Source: Sideroxydans sp. CL21 | GTDB lineage: Bacteria > Pseudomonadota > Gammaproteobacteria > Burkholderiales > Gallionellaceae | Assembly: GCF_902459525.1 (NCBI RefSeq) | Contig: NZ_LR699166.1 | Span: 1,686,501 to 1,750,500, forward strand | Reading direction: 5' to 3' | DNA: 64,000 bases | Shown: in pieces, positions 27,785 through 37,619 of the stretch | Position numbering within the stretch: the first letter of the stretch is position 1 | Layout: every line of letters starts with the position of its first letter | The notes under the pieces: generated by a model | Databases searched by the model: none | The model's input: the letters and a program-made list of their open reading frames with translations, nothing else | Told to the model about the DNA's origin: nothing | Position numbers and translations under genes: made by a program

Positions 27785-30262
27785 GTGAAAAGATTTAATG
27801 TAAGAAAGGTAGCAGTGTTGGGGGCCGGCGTGATGGGCGCGCAGATTGCCGCGCACCTGGTCAATGCCAATGTCGAGACGCTGTTGTTTGAGTTGCCCGC
27901 GAAGGAGGGCGATCCGAACGGCAACGTGAACAAGGCACTGGCGGGCCTGAAAAAGCTGGAACCGGCGCCTGCAGCGAGCCCGGAAAAGCTGACCTACATC
28001 CAGCCCGCCAACTACGATCAGCATCTTGAGAAGCTGCGCGAGTGCGACCTGGTGATCGAGGCCATTGCCGAGCGCATGGACTGGAAATCCGACCTGTACC
28101 GCAAGGTCGCGCCGTTCCTGAGCGAGAATGCAATTTTTGCGACCAATACCTCAGGCCTGTCCATCAACAAGCTGGCCGAAGCATTCCCCGAAAACCTGCG
28201 ACACCGTTTCTGCGGCATTCACTTCTTCAATCCGCCACGCTACATGCACCTGGTGGAATTGATCCCGTGCAAAGGCACGGAAACGGAACTGCTCGACCAA
28301 CTGGAAACCTTCCTTGTTTCCACGGTAGGCAAGGGTGTGGTGCGCGCCAAAGACACTCCCAACTTCATCGCCAACCGTATCGGCGTATTTTCCATGCTCG
28401 CCACAAAGCATCATGCTGAAGCCTTCAATCTCGGCTTCGACATGGTGGATGCGCTGACAGGCCGTTATCTGGGCCGTCCCAAGAGTGCCACCTTTCGCAC
28501 GCTGGACGTGGTCGGACTCGACGTGTTTGCCCATGTGGTCAACACCATGCGCGAGAATCTCACCGAAGACCCATGGCACAAGCACTTCGAGTTGCCGGGC
28601 TGGTTCAAATACTTGGTCGATCAGGGCGCGCTGGGACAGAAGACCAAGAAGGGCATCTACCAGAAGATCGGCAAAGAGATTCATGTACTCGATCTGCACA
28701 GCAAGCAATATCGCGTGTCCGATGCCAAGGTGGACGAAGGCGTGAAAGACATCCTGCGCGAACGCGACTGGGCTACAAAACTTGCAGCGTTGCATGCCAA
28801 CCAGCATCCGCAGGCGCAATTCCTTTGGGCGACATTCCGTGACGTGTTTCACTATTGCGCGCTGCAACTGGAATCCATTGCGAACAATGCACGCGATCTC
28901 GACCTGGCCGTACGCTGGGGTTTTGGCTGGGACAGCGGTCCGTTCGAAATCTGGCAGGCCGCAGGCTGGCAACAGGTGGTTGGCTGGATCAACGCCGACA
29001 TTGCAGCAGGCAAGGCGATGGCGAACACGCCGCTGCCAGCCTGGGCGACCGATATCGCACGCGTCGGCGTGCACGGCAAGCAGGGTTCCTATGCACCTGC
29101 CGGCAACTCTTGGCAACCGCGCTCGTCACTCCCGGTCTACCTACGCCAACTTTACCCGGACGCGGTTCTGGGCGAAACAAGGCAATACGGCGAGACCGTG
29201 TTCGAAACCGATGCGGTGCGCCTGTGGCACACCGGCGACAACATCGCCATCCTGAGTTTCAAGACCAAGATGCATGCCGTCAACAACGAAGTGCTGGACG
29301 GCGTGTTGCGCGCGGTGGCCGAGGCCGAAGCGAATTTCAGCGCGCTCGTGTTGTGGCAGACCGAAACGCCATTCTCCGCCGGGGCGCACTTGCTGCAACT
29401 GATGCAGGGTGTGCAGGAATCGAAACAGGGCGGCGGCATGTTCGACAAGCTCAAGCAAGCTGCGACGCGGGTCAAATTCACCGCGGCGGGCGGTGGCGGC
29501 GTGGGCGATCTGTTCAATGCCGCAACCGGCAATGTGCCCAAGGTGGAAGAGGTGGTCGCCAAATTCCAGCAAGTATCGCAACGCCTCAAATATTCCCAGG
29601 TACCGACCATCGCTGCGGTCGATGGCCTGGCGCTCGGCGGCGGCTGTGAATTCGCCATCCACTGTGCACGTACCGTCGCCACGCTGGAAAGTTACATCGG
29701 CCTAGTCGAAGTCGGCGTCGGCCTGCTGCCTGCGGGCGGCGGCTGCAAGGAGATGGCGCAACGGGCGGCGGCAGAAGCGCGCGGCGGGGACATCTTCCCG
29801 ATACTCAAACGCTACTTCCAGATCATCGCCATGGGTGAAGTCGCCAAGAGCGCAGAAATGGCGCGCGAGATGGGCTACCTCAGGCCGTCCGACCGCATCG
29901 TGCTGAACCGTTTCGAGCTGCTGCATATCGCCAAGGAAGAAGCCAAAGCGCTCAATGCCACCGCCTACCGTCCGCTGCTGCACCAGCGCCAGATTCCGGT
30001 TGCCGGAAGCACCAGCATCGCCACTTTCAAAGCCTCGATGATCAACATGCTGGAAGGCGGCTTCATCTCTGAGCACGACTACAACATCGGCTGCCGTGTC
30101 GCCGAAACGCTGTGTGGCGGGGATGTGGAAGCGGGCAGCCTGGTGGATGAAGACTGGCTGCTCGATCTGGAGCGGCGCAACTTCATGGAGTTGCTCGCGA
30201 CCGACAAGACGCAGGCACGCATCGAACACATGCTGAAAAACGGCAAACCACTGCGCAATTAA
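27785..30262 (+). CDS. 3-hydroxyacyl-CoA dehydrogenase/enoyl-CoA hydratase fusion, FadN order
   Basis: The 825-residue bifunctional enzyme has the dehydrogenase first (NAD motif VAVLGAGVMGAQIAAHL, then FATNTSGLSINKLAE and FCGIHFFNPPRYMHLVEL). The crotonase domain is at the C-terminus (LALGGGCEFAIHCART and VEVGVGLLPAGGG, with both candidate glutamates present). This order is the reverse of E. coli FadB/FadJ and matches the Bacillus FadN type. The GTG at 27785 is chosen because a perfect AGGAGG sits eight bases upstream; the open frame begins at 27719. It catalyses hydration and NAD-linked oxidation of enoyl-CoA and is followed by the thiolase gene. Confidence 0.93.
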   Translation: MKRFNVRKVAVLGAGVMGAQIAAHLVNANVETLLFELPAKEGDPNGNVNKALAGLKKLEPAPAASPEKLTYIQPANYDQHLEKLRECDLVIEAIAERMDWKSDLYRKVAPFLSENAIFATNTSGLSINKLAEAFPENLRHRFCGIHFFNPPRYMHLVELIPCKGTETELLDQLETFLVSTVGKGVVRAKDTPNFIANRIGVFSMLATKHHAEAFNLGFDMVDALTGRYLGRPKSATFRTLDVVGLDVFAHVVNTMRENLTEDPWHKHFELPGWFKYLVDQGALGQKTKKGIYQKIGKEIHVLDLHSKQYRVSDAKVDEGVKDILRERDWATKLAALHANQHPQAQFLWATFRDVFHYCALQLESIANNARDLDLAVRWGFGWDSGPFEIWQAAGWQQVVGWINADIAAGKAMANTPLPAWATDIARVGVHGKQGSYAPAGNSWQPRSSLPVYLRQLYPDAVLGETRQYGETVFETDAVRLWHTGDNIAILSFKTKMHAVNNEVLDGVLRAVAEAEANFSALVLWQTETPFSAGAHLLQLMQGVQESKQGGGMFDKLKQAATRVKFTAAGGGGVGDLFNAATGNVPKVEEVVAKFQQVSQRLKYSQVPTIAAVDGLALGGGCEFAIHCARTVATLESYIGLVEVGVGLLPAGGGCKEMAQRAAAEARGGDIFPILKRYFQIIAMGEVAKSAEMAREMGYLRPSDRIVLNRFELLHIAKEEAKALNATAYRPLLHQRQIPVAGSTSIATFKASMINMLEGGFISEHDYNIGCRVAETLCGGDVEAGSLVDEDWLLDLERRNFMELLATDKTQARIEHMLKNGKPLRN

Positions 30263-30310
30263 CGATCAAGGCGCAGACCGCACAGCGGGTGAACGTCTGC
30301 GCCATGATCG
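30263..30310 (+). repeat. Intercistronic inverted repeat between the fadN-like gene and thiolase
   Basis: A 16-base arm at 30263-30278 pairs with 30295-30310 with a single mismatch and a 16-base loop. It starts immediately after the TAA stop and is followed by TTTCCC, not a long T run. It could be an RNA-stabilising hairpin or a weak terminator that lowers thiolase expression. Confidence 0.6.
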
Positions 30311-30386
30311 TTTCCCTCACCTCCCTCTCCCGGGGAAGGGGACACAGTCGGAAGCTGCGCTGATTAAAATATTTTAGGAGACGAAC

Positions 30387-31583
30387 ATGAGCAAACAAGT
30401 ACAGGAAGCCTACATCGTTGCCGCAACGCGCACACCCGTCGGCAAAGCACGCGGCATGTTCCGCAACACACGCCCGGACGACCTGCTGGCGCACGTATTG
30501 AAGAGTGTGCTGGCACAGGCTCCGTCGCTGGACCCAGCAAGCATCGGCGATGTGATCGTCGGTTGCGCCATGCCGGAAGCAGAGCAGGGCATGAACGTGG
30601 CACGTATCGCATTGCTGCTGGCAGGATTGCCGGACACGGTGCCGGGTCTGACTGTGAATCGCTTCTGCTCCTCCGGCGTGCAGGCCGTGGCGCTCGCAGC
30701 GGATCGCATCCGTCTCGGCGAGGCGGATGTGATGCTGGCGGCGGGCGTGGAGAGCATGAGCATGGTGCCGATGATGGGCAACAAGATCGCGTTCAATCCC
30801 GCCATCTTCGAGAAGAACGAACACTACGGCATTGCCTATGGCATGGGCCTGACCGCGGAGAAAGTGGCCGAACGCTGGAAGGTATCGCGCGAGGCTCAGG
30901 ACGCGTTTGCGCTGCAAAGCCATCAACGTGCCATCGCGGCCATCAACAGCGGTGAGTTTACGGACGAGATTACGCCGTACCACATCGCCGACAATGTGCC
31001 GGATATGCTTACGCGCGAAATCAGGATCAAGGCACGCGACCTATCGCGCGACGAAGGCCCGCGTGCCGATACTTCAGTAGAAGTCCTGGGCAAGCTCAAG
31101 ACGGTGTTTGCGCAAAAAGGCTCGGTCACGGCCGGCAACAGTTCGCAGATGTCGGACGGTGCAGGCGCGGTACTGCTGTGCTCTGAGTCCGCACTGAAGC
31201 GCTACAACCTGACGCCCATCGGCAAGTTCCTCGGCTTCAGCGTGGCGGGCGTGCCGCCGGAGATCATGGGCATAGGTCCCAAGGAAGCCATCCCGCGCGC
31301 ATTGAAGCAGGTTGGCCTGACCTTGAACGACATCGACTGGATAGAGCTGAACGAAGCGTTCGCTGCACAATCGCTGGCCGTGATCGGCGATCTGGGTCTG
31401 GATCCATCCAAGGTCAATCCGCTGGGTGGAGCGATTGCACTCGGTCATCCGCTGGGCGCCACAGGGGCGATCCGCACCGCAACCTTGATGCATGGCCTGC
31501 GCCGCCGCAAACAGAAATATGGCATGGTGACCATGTGCATCGGCACGGGCATGGGCGCGGCCGGCGTGTTCGAGGCGCTGTGA
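30387..31583 (+). CDS. fadA: Acetyl-CoA acyltransferase (3-ketoacyl-CoA thiolase)
   Basis: The 398-residue thiolase has the acylation cysteine in NRFCSSGVQAVALAADRI (C94), the histidine in GGAIALGHPLGATGAI and the deprotonating cysteine in TMCIGTGMGAAGVFEAL. It cleaves 3-ketoacyl-CoA to acetyl-CoA and a shortened acyl-CoA, the last beta-oxidation step. AGGAG precedes the ATG. Its place behind the FadN-like gene is the usual fadN-fadA arrangement. Confidence 0.94.
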   Translation: MSKQVQEAYIVAATRTPVGKARGMFRNTRPDDLLAHVLKSVLAQAPSLDPASIGDVIVGCAMPEAEQGMNVARIALLLAGLPDTVPGLTVNRFCSSGVQAVALAADRIRLGEADVMLAAGVESMSMVPMMGNKIAFNPAIFEKNEHYGIAYGMGLTAEKVAERWKVSREAQDAFALQSHQRAIAAINSGEFTDEITPYHIADNVPDMLTREIRIKARDLSRDEGPRADTSVEVLGKLKTVFAQKGSVTAGNSSQMSDGAGAVLLCSESALKRYNLTPIGKFLGFSVAGVPPEIMGIGPKEAIPRALKQVGLTLNDIDWIELNEAFAAQSLAVIGDLGLDPSKVNPLGGAIALGHPLGATGAIRTATLMHGLRRRKQKYGMVTMCIGTGMGAAGVFEAL

Positions 31584-31596
31584 GGAACAGCGGGAC

Positions 31597-32115
31597 ATGA
31601 CATGGCTGAGCAAGTGCCCGAAGGCCTGGAGGGGGCACGTCGTCCGCTTCGGCTTCAACCTGCACCCGGCATATCGCAGGACAGGCGGCCGTGTCGAGTA
31701 CGTGTCGCCCGACCTGACAACGATCCGTGTGCGGCTGCCATTCAATCGCGGCACGCGCAATCTGGTCGGTTCGATCTTCGGCGGCTCGCTATTTGCCGTC
31801 ACCGATGGCCCGCATCCGACGCTGTTGCTGATGGGACTCGGTCGCGAATACGTCGTATGGGACAAGGCGGCATCCATCCAGTATAAAAAGCCGGGACGGA
31901 GCACGCTTTATGCCGATTGCATCGTCAGCGCTGAGGAGATTGCCGAGATAAAGGACATCCTGACCCGGCAGCCGGAAGTTGACCGGACATACCGTGTGGA
32001 ATTGAAGGATCGCAGCGGCGTTGTTCATTCCGTGGTCGAACGCACGGTGTACATTGCAAACAAAAATCACTACAAACAGAAGGGCAATAGCGGGCGCACG
32101 GTGACAGATTCGTGA
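31597..32115 (+). CDS. DUF4442/hotdog-fold putative thioesterase
   Basis: The 172-residue protein resembles DUF4442 hotdog proteins, with FNRGTRNLVGSIFGGSLFAVTD as the core and a VVWDKAASIQYKKPG strand region. It begins 13 bases after the thiolase stop and is thus part of the same unit. A role in acyl-CoA hydrolysis is inferred from fold and operon; no catalytic assignment can be made with certainty. Confidence 0.75.
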   Translation: MTWLSKCPKAWRGHVVRFGFNLHPAYRRTGGRVEYVSPDLTTIRVRLPFNRGTRNLVGSIFGGSLFAVTDGPHPTLLLMGLGREYVVWDKAASIQYKKPGRSTLYADCIVSAEEIAEIKDILTRQPEVDRTYRVELKDRSGVVHSVVERTVYIANKNHYKQKGNSGRTVTDS

Positions 32116-32305
32116 TGCCATTTTCAGGCTTGTCGTAACCTGCGATGAATGATTCAATCTGGATCAATCACGAAAGAATATAGCGCTGCTGTGCATGGAC
32201 AAATGAAGAAGGACGGCCATTTACGGGCCATGGGTTCGATGCGGGAAAAGCGGGTGGCAAGGAGTATTTTTCAGTGGGAAGTTATTTACATATAGGGGAG
32301 TGAAA

Positions 32306-33406
32306 ATGCGTAAATACAATTTTGCAGCAGCATTGTTTTTGGCGGTTTTTTTGGCAGGCTGTGGAGGAGGCGGAAGCAGCGGGGGGAGTCAGGCTCCGAA
32401 AATTCAGTTCACTTCACAAGTATCATTTGGTGACAGTTTGAGCGATGTTGGGACATATAGAGTCGGCCCAATCTTGGCGGCAGGCGGTGGTGAGTTCACC
32501 ATTAACGGCGCAGGCAAGAATTGGACTGAATTGATGGCGGCACAAGAAGGATTGCCTGCTCCTTGCGCCGCATTTACTGGTGGCTATGGAACAACGCCGA
32601 ACCCAACTCCAACGCCGGGATGCTATGGTTATGCCCAGGGTGGTGCACGTGTGTTTTCTCAGCCTGGAATTGGAAATACTGGAACTTTGGCGGGGGCCCT
32701 GACCTATCCTGTGGCAACGCAGATTGCGGATCACCTTGCTGCCATTCCTGGGAATAAATTCTCGGGCAGCGAGATCGTGTATGTTCTCGCTGGGGCAAAC
32801 GATGTGTTTATAGAAGCTCAAGTCGCCTATCCTGCGTACGTTACTGCGAATGTAACAGGGGGGATGTCGCTGACCGCTGCCCAGACTGCGGCCCTGCAAA
32901 AAGCTTTGGCGGATATCAGCGGTGTTGCTGATTTACTGGCAAACCAAATCACGACCAACATCACAGGGAAAGGTGCTCAATACGTAGTCGTAGTAAATAT
33001 CCCTGATATCTACAGTACTCCATCGGCTGCTGCTGCCGAGGCTGCCACACCGGGAAGCAAGGCGTTGCTTGATGCGTTAGTGAAAACCTTTAATTCCGAA
33101 CTTAATGCCAAGTTGGCTGGCAACGCCAATGTCTTGCTTGTTGACGCCTATACAGTTAATCGCGATCAGGTGACGAATCCTGCGGCCTACGGGTTAACGA
33201 ATGTCACAGGTACGGCATGTGATGTGACTGGTGTGTTGGCTGCTTACGGTGGTTCGTCGTTGTTCTGTACTGCAACAACATTGACTGCAGGCGTAACCGC
33301 AGATACTCATTATCTATTTGCAGATGGCGTTCATCCAACACCCTACGGATATCTGCTACTGGCGCGCCTGGTATCCAAGGATATGCTGATCAAGGGCTGG
33401 CTCTGA
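32306..33406 (+). CDS. GDSL-family lipoprotein esterase
   Basis: The 366-residue protein has a lipoprotein signal with lipobox LAGC (cysteine at residue 19), a glycine/serine linker, and a GDSL lipase domain. Block I is VSFGDSLSDVGTYRVG, YVLAGANDVF is the oxyanion region, and FADGVHPTPYGYLLLA carries the Asp/His pair. It is expected in the outer membrane or periplasm hydrolysing esters. GGGGAG lies just before the ATG. It is unusually rich in Ala, Thr and Gly. It precedes an ompW-like gene by 54 bases, so the two may be co-transcribed. Confidence 0.9.
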   Translation: MRKYNFAAALFLAVFLAGCGGGGSSGGSQAPKIQFTSQVSFGDSLSDVGTYRVGPILAAGGGEFTINGAGKNWTELMAAQEGLPAPCAAFTGGYGTTPNPTPTPGCYGYAQGGARVFSQPGIGNTGTLAGALTYPVATQIADHLAAIPGNKFSGSEIVYVLAGANDVFIEAQVAYPAYVTANVTGGMSLTAAQTAALQKALADISGVADLLANQITTNITGKGAQYVVVVNIPDIYSTPSAAAAEAATPGSKALLDALVKTFNSELNAKLAGNANVLLVDAYTVNRDQVTNPAAYGLTNVTGTACDVTGVLAAYGGSSLFCTATTLTAGVTADTHYLFADGVHPTPYGYLLLARLVSKDMLIKGWL

Positions 33407-33460
33407 TTGCACATCGAGCTTGAGAATACTCAGGATTAATACACGGATTTAGGAGATGAC

Positions 33461-34141
33461 ATGAAAAGCATGCTAAAAATCGCAACAGTTGCTGTGGCCA
33501 TGAGTGCAGCAAGTTCCGCATCTGCAATCGATTGGCAAAACTGGCAAGGTTGGTCGGTTAAGGCGGGTGTCAACAAGATCACACCCAAAGTACAAAGCGG
33601 AGATATCACCGCTCCAGCCCAGCCCGGTAGCAAAGTGGATGTGGGTAGCGATACCCAGCCGATATTTTCCGTGGCCTATGCCTACACCAGCCATTTGTCG
33701 GTTGAACTGGTCTTGGGTACGCCGTACCAGCACGATATTTCTGGTGCAGGCGGGCTTGCCGGAACGGGAAAATCGGGCACGGTGAAGTCGATGCCTCCCA
33801 CGCTATTTGCTGAATATCACTTCCTGGAAGAGAAAGCGATGTTCCGTCCTTATCTTGGACTGGGGCTGACATACGCCTATTTCTACGGTGAAACCGGCTC
33901 AGGTGCGTTGACCGCGCTGACTAATACCGGCAGCTCGACGCCGACCACTTTCTCCGTTGATTCTGCATGGGGTTTAACTCCGCAAGCAGGGGTGATTTAC
34001 AACATTAACGAAAAATGGTTTGCCGATTTGGTGGTGACCAAGACCTACCTGAAAACTACGGCGCACTATTCAACAGGTCAAACGGTTGATCTGACTCTGA
34101 ATCCGGTTGCGACCGCGCTGTCAGTAGGTTATCGATTCTAG
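33461..34141 (+). CDS. OmpW-family outer membrane protein
   Basis: The 226-residue protein has a signal peptide (about 1-22, ending near SASA), then alternating amphipathic strands. The family features are YTSHLSVELVLGTPYQHD, the FRPYLGLGLTYAYFY segment and a terminal aromatic residue (GYRF) as required for outer-membrane assembly. OmpW proteins form eight-stranded barrels for small hydrophobic molecules. That would suit a neighbour of fatty-acid degradation genes, but this link is only suggestive. A strong terminator follows. Confidence 0.92.
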   Translation: MKSMLKIATVAVAMSAASSASAIDWQNWQGWSVKAGVNKITPKVQSGDITAPAQPGSKVDVGSDTQPIFSVAYAYTSHLSVELVLGTPYQHDISGAGGLAGTGKSGTVKSMPPTLFAEYHFLEEKAMFRPYLGLGLTYAYFYGETGSGALTALTNTGSSTPTTFSVDSAWGLTPQAGVIYNINEKWFADLVVTKTYLKTTAHYSTGQTVDLTLNPVATALSVGYRF

Positions 34142-34199
34142 TTCCTGTTAAAGGGGCAGGGCGGGACTTGGTATGGTTCCGTTTAGTAATAAAAAAAAT

Positions 34200-34230
34200 G
34201 ACTTGCAACAGAAATGTTGCAAGTCTTTTT
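34200..34230 (+). terminator. Rho-independent terminator after ompW
   Basis: A perfect 11-bp stem (GACTTGCAACA/TGTTGCAAGTC) with a GAAA tetraloop at 34200-34225 is followed by TTTTTCTTTTT. An A-run upstream makes it potentially bidirectional, serving also the convergent copper ATPase gene. Confidence 0.93.
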
Positions 34231-34376
34231 CTTTTTGCATTTTCGCGTGGGGTTAAGAAGAAGCTGGAGAAGCAAAGCGACTGATGTCGAGACACGTTCA
34301 AAAGATGCCGATTCAGTCAGCAATGCGGCATTGTTTTCCAAGTCCGAATCTAGCAACCCATTCCCGGCATGATTGC

Positions 34377-36611
34377 TTACGCTTTGAGTTGGGATGACGC
34401 GTTCTCGGGGTTGGCAGCAGCTTCATCATGCGAATCGGATACAGGTTTGCCGGGACGCCACTGTTTCAGCAACAAGGCATTGCTGACCACGGACACCGAG
34501 CTCATCGCCATCGCGCCGCCTGCGATCATCGGATTGAGCATGCCCAGTCCGGCAAGCGGGATGCCGAGCACGTTGTAGGCAAAGGCAAAGAACAGGTTCT
34601 GGCGGATCTTGCTCAACGTCACATGCGAGAGGTCGATCGCATCAGCCACGCTGTTGAGGTCGTTGCGCATCAGTGTGATGTCGGCTGCTTCGATGGCGAT
34701 ATCGCTGCCGTTCTTCATGGCGAAGCTGACATCTGCCGCGGCCAGTGCGGGCGCATCGTTGATGCCGTCGCCAACCATGCCGACCAGCGTTTTTTTGTCC
34801 TTGAGCGAGCCGACATAGCGCGCCTTGTCCTGCGGCGACACCTCTGCGATGAATTCCTCGATACCGGCCTGGTTCGCGATTGCCTGGGCGGTGGCCTGGT
34901 TGTCGCCGCTCAGCATCACCACGCGTATACCCATCCCGCGCAAGCGTGCAACGGCGGCACGGCTGCTGGGGCGTATCTTGTCGGCGAAGGCGATATAGCC
35001 GAGCAATACCTGCTGACGCGCCACGGCGATCACGCTCTTGCCTTGCATCTGCAAGGCCAGTATCGATGCCTCATCCACAGTGACACCCTGTTGCGCGATG
35101 TAGGCGGGTGAGCCTAGCAGATAGGAAACGCCGTCGAGATTCGCGCGCAAACCGCTGCCCGGTGATTCCTCAAAATCGGTGATCGGCAGCGGCATTGTCG
35201 CCTGCGTCTGGGCATATTCCACGACAGCACCCGACAGCGGATGGGTGGAATGTTGTGCGAGGCTGGCTGCGATGCGCAACAGCTCGCCGACTCCGCTGGC
35301 CGCGCTGGGGCGCAGGTCGGTGAGGGTGGGTTTGCCTTCGGTCAGCGTGCCGGTCTTGTCCAGCACCAGCACCGAGAGTTTATGCGCGCGTTCCAGCGCT
35401 GCCGCATCTTTCACCAATATGCCTTCACGCGCGGCCAGCCCGCTGGCGACGACGATGGTGACAGGGGTCGCGAGGCCCAGCGCACAGGGGCAGGCGATGA
35501 CCAGCACCGACACCGCATTGATGATCGCGTACGACAGGTCGCCGTCGATCTTGTACCAGATGACGAGAGTGGCGAGGGCAAGCAGCAGCACGACGGGCAC
35601 GAAGATGCCAGAGATCTTGTCGGCCAGCCGCTGGATAGGCGCCTTGGAACCTTGCGCCTGTTCCACCAGTCGCACCACTGCAGCCAGCTGAGTATGGCTG
35701 CCGACGGCGGTTGCACGGCATTTGATCATGCCCTGATGGTTGAGCGTGGCGGTATAGACCTTGTCATTGGTTTGCTTGGTCTGCGGCATGCTTTCGCCCG
35801 TGAGCATGCTCTCGTCCAGTGTGGACGTTCCTTCCAGAACGACGCCGTCCACCGGCACATTCTCGCCGGGACGCACGATGAAGATATCGTCCGGACGCAA
35901 TTGTCCCGCCGAGACATCCAGCACTTCGCCGTCGCGTTCCACGTGCGCAATCTTCGGCTGCAGCTGGATCAGTTTTTCGATGGCACTGGACGCCTTGGCC
36001 TTGGCTCCCATTTCGAGCAGCTTGCCCATCAGCACCAGCGTGATGAGCACTGCGCTGGATTCGAAATAGACCGGTTGATGAATGTCGAAGAGGATGATGG
36101 CGACACTCAGGAAATAGGCTGCACTGGTCCCCAGTGCCACCAGCAGATCCATGTTGCCGCTGCCGTGTTTGATGCTGGCCCACGCGCCGCGGTAGAAACG
36201 CGCGCCGATCCAGAACTGCACGGGGGTAGCTAGGGCCCATTGCAACCAGGTCGGAATCGCCAGATGTACCTCGAATACCATGAGCAGCATCTCCAGCACC
36301 ATGGGCGCGATGAGTGCCAGCGATATGAAGAAACGCAGTTTTTCCTGCTGGTAGGCCTTGAGGCGGTCCGCTTTTTCGGCTGCAAAATCGCGCGTGACAT
36401 GCGCATCGAAACCGGTGTCGCGCACCGTCTGGATGAGTTTGTCCACATCCATCAGGTTGGGATCGAAGGTCACACTGGCTTTTTCGGTCGCCAGATTGAC
36501 CACCGCACTGACGTCAGGTAATTGATTCAATGCTTTTTCCAGGCGGCTGGAACAGGAGGCGCAACGCATACCGACGATCTGGAGGTCGGCGTGATTTTCA
36601 GCTTGGGACAT
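34377..36611 (-). CDS. copA: Copper-translocating P-type ATPase
   Basis: The 744-residue P1B-type ATPase has one N-terminal heavy-metal domain (GMRCASC, about residues 14-20), membrane helices, and the ion site CPCALGLATP. It also has the phosphorylation motif DKTGTLTEG, the nucleotide-domain HP motif (STHPLSG) and GDGINDAPALAAADV; C-terminal MSSVSVVSNALLL is the Cu(I)-type signature. It exports cytoplasmic Cu(I). The ATG at 36611 gives the normal MSQ...GMRCASC start; the frame extends upstream to 36743, overlapping the mtnP promoter region. It is divergent from mtnP. No CueR-type operator was seen. Confidence 0.95.
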   Translation of the reverse strand: MSQAENHADLQIVGMRCASCSSRLEKALNQLPDVSAVVNLATEKASVTFDPNLMDVDKLIQTVRDTGFDAHVTRDFAAEKADRLKAYQQEKLRFFISLALIAPMVLEMLLMVFEVHLAIPTWLQWALATPVQFWIGARFYRGAWASIKHGSGNMDLLVALGTSAAYFLSVAIILFDIHQPVYFESSAVLITLVLMGKLLEMGAKAKASSAIEKLIQLQPKIAHVERDGEVLDVSAGQLRPDDIFIVRPGENVPVDGVVLEGTSTLDESMLTGESMPQTKQTNDKVYTATLNHQGMIKCRATAVGSHTQLAAVVRLVEQAQGSKAPIQRLADKISGIFVPVVLLLALATLVIWYKIDGDLSYAIINAVSVLVIACPCALGLATPVTIVVASGLAAREGILVKDAAALERAHKLSVLVLDKTGTLTEGKPTLTDLRPSAASGVGELLRIAASLAQHSTHPLSGAVVEYAQTQATMPLPITDFEESPGSGLRANLDGVSYLLGSPAYIAQQGVTVDEASILALQMQGKSVIAVARQQVLLGYIAFADKIRPSSRAAVARLRGMGIRVVMLSGDNQATAQAIANQAGIEEFIAEVSPQDKARYVGSLKDKKTLVGMVGDGINDAPALAAADVSFAMKNGSDIAIEAADITLMRNDLNSVADAIDLSHVTLSKIRQNLFFAFAYNVLGIPLAGLGMLNPMIAGGAMAMSSVSVVSNALLLKQWRPGKPVSDSHDEAAANPENASSQLKA

Positions 36612-36746
36612 GGGGGTAATGACTCGATGAATTAATAACGCAAAAGATACGCCCGGGCGCCTATCTTGTCTATCTTGACGCTCTGCTATTGAGCAATGAC
36701 CTGAATCCTGTTTCAATCCATGCCCATTACAAATATGGGGCAAAGC

Positions 36747-37619
36747 ATGGGGCAGGCAAGCATAGGGATCATCGGCGGCAGCGGCGTGTATGACATCGAA
36801 GGGCTCACGAACAAATGCTGGGAGAAGGTCGAATCACCTTTCGGCGCAGCGTCAGACGAGCTGCTGTTCGGCGAACTTCACGGCGTGAAACTGGCCTTCC
36901 TGCCGCGCCATGGCCGCGGCCACAAGATTCCCCCGTCTGAAATCAACTTTCGCGCCAACATCGACGTGCTCAAGCGCGCTGGAGTGACGGATGTCATCTC
37001 GGTCAGCGCGGTCGGTTCCTTGCGCGAAAACTTGCCGCCCGGTACCTTCGTCATCGTAGACCAGTTCATCGACCGCACTTTCGCCCGCGAAAAATCCTTC
37101 TTTGGCACCGGTCTTGTGGCGCATGTCTCGATGGCGCATCCGGTGTGCAAACGTTTGGGCGACCACATCGAGCATGCGGCGAAAGAAGCAGGAATCTCCG
37201 CCATGCGCGGCGGCACCTATCTGGTGATGGAAGGCCCGCAGTTCAGCAGCCTTGCAGAATCCGAGCTTTACCGCAGCTGGGGTTGCGACGTGATCGGCAT
37301 GACCAACATGCCCGAAGCCAAACTCGCCCGCGAGGCCGAGCTGTGCTACGCCACCGTGGCGATGGTTACGGATTACGACTGCTGGCACCCGAACCACGAC
37401 GACGTGACGGTGGACCAGATCATCAAGGTGCTGCTGGCCAACGCCGACAAGGCCAAGAGCCTGGTGAAGCATGTCGTGCCCAGATTGGGCGCGGATGCCA
37501 AGGCCTGCGAATGCGGTTGCCGCAGTGCCTTGCAATATGCCCTCATCACTGCACCGGAAGCACGTGATGCGGCGATGAAACAGAAACTGCAGGCGATTGC
37601 CGGGAGAGTACTCAAATGA
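36747..37619 (+). CDS. mtnP: S-methyl-5'-thioadenosine phosphorylase
   Basis: The 290-residue enzyme converts methylthioadenosine (MTA) and phosphate to adenine and 5-methylthioribose-1-phosphate. Motifs: IGIIGGSGVYDIEGL, FLPRHGRGHKIPPSEINFRAN and MEGPQFSSLAESELYRSWG. Three in-frame ATGs exist (36720, 36735, 36747); the last has GGGG six bases upstream and fits the family N-terminus. The stop overlaps the aldolase start by four bases (ATGA). It heads the mtnP-aldolase-apt cluster. 5'-deoxyadenosine could be an alternative substrate. Confidence 0.93.
   Translation: MGQASIGIIGGSGVYDIEGLTNKCWEKVESPFGAASDELLFGELHGVKLAFLPRHGRGHKIPPSEINFRANIDVLKRAGVTDVISVSAVGSLRENLPPGTFVIVDQFIDRTFAREKSFFGTGLVAHVSMAHPVCKRLGDHIEHAAKEAGISAMRGGTYLVMEGPQFSSLAESELYRSWGCDVIGMTNMPEAKLAREAELCYATVAMVTDYDCWHPNHDDVTVDQIIKVLLANADKAKSLVKHVVPRLGADAKACECGCRSALQYALITAPEARDAAMKQKLQAIAGRVLK

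Noticed and set aside
30300-30345. CCTCACCTCCCTCTCCC-type sequence as an insertion element end
   Set aside because: It is a short GC-rich repeat-like stretch with no second copy or transposase in the window.
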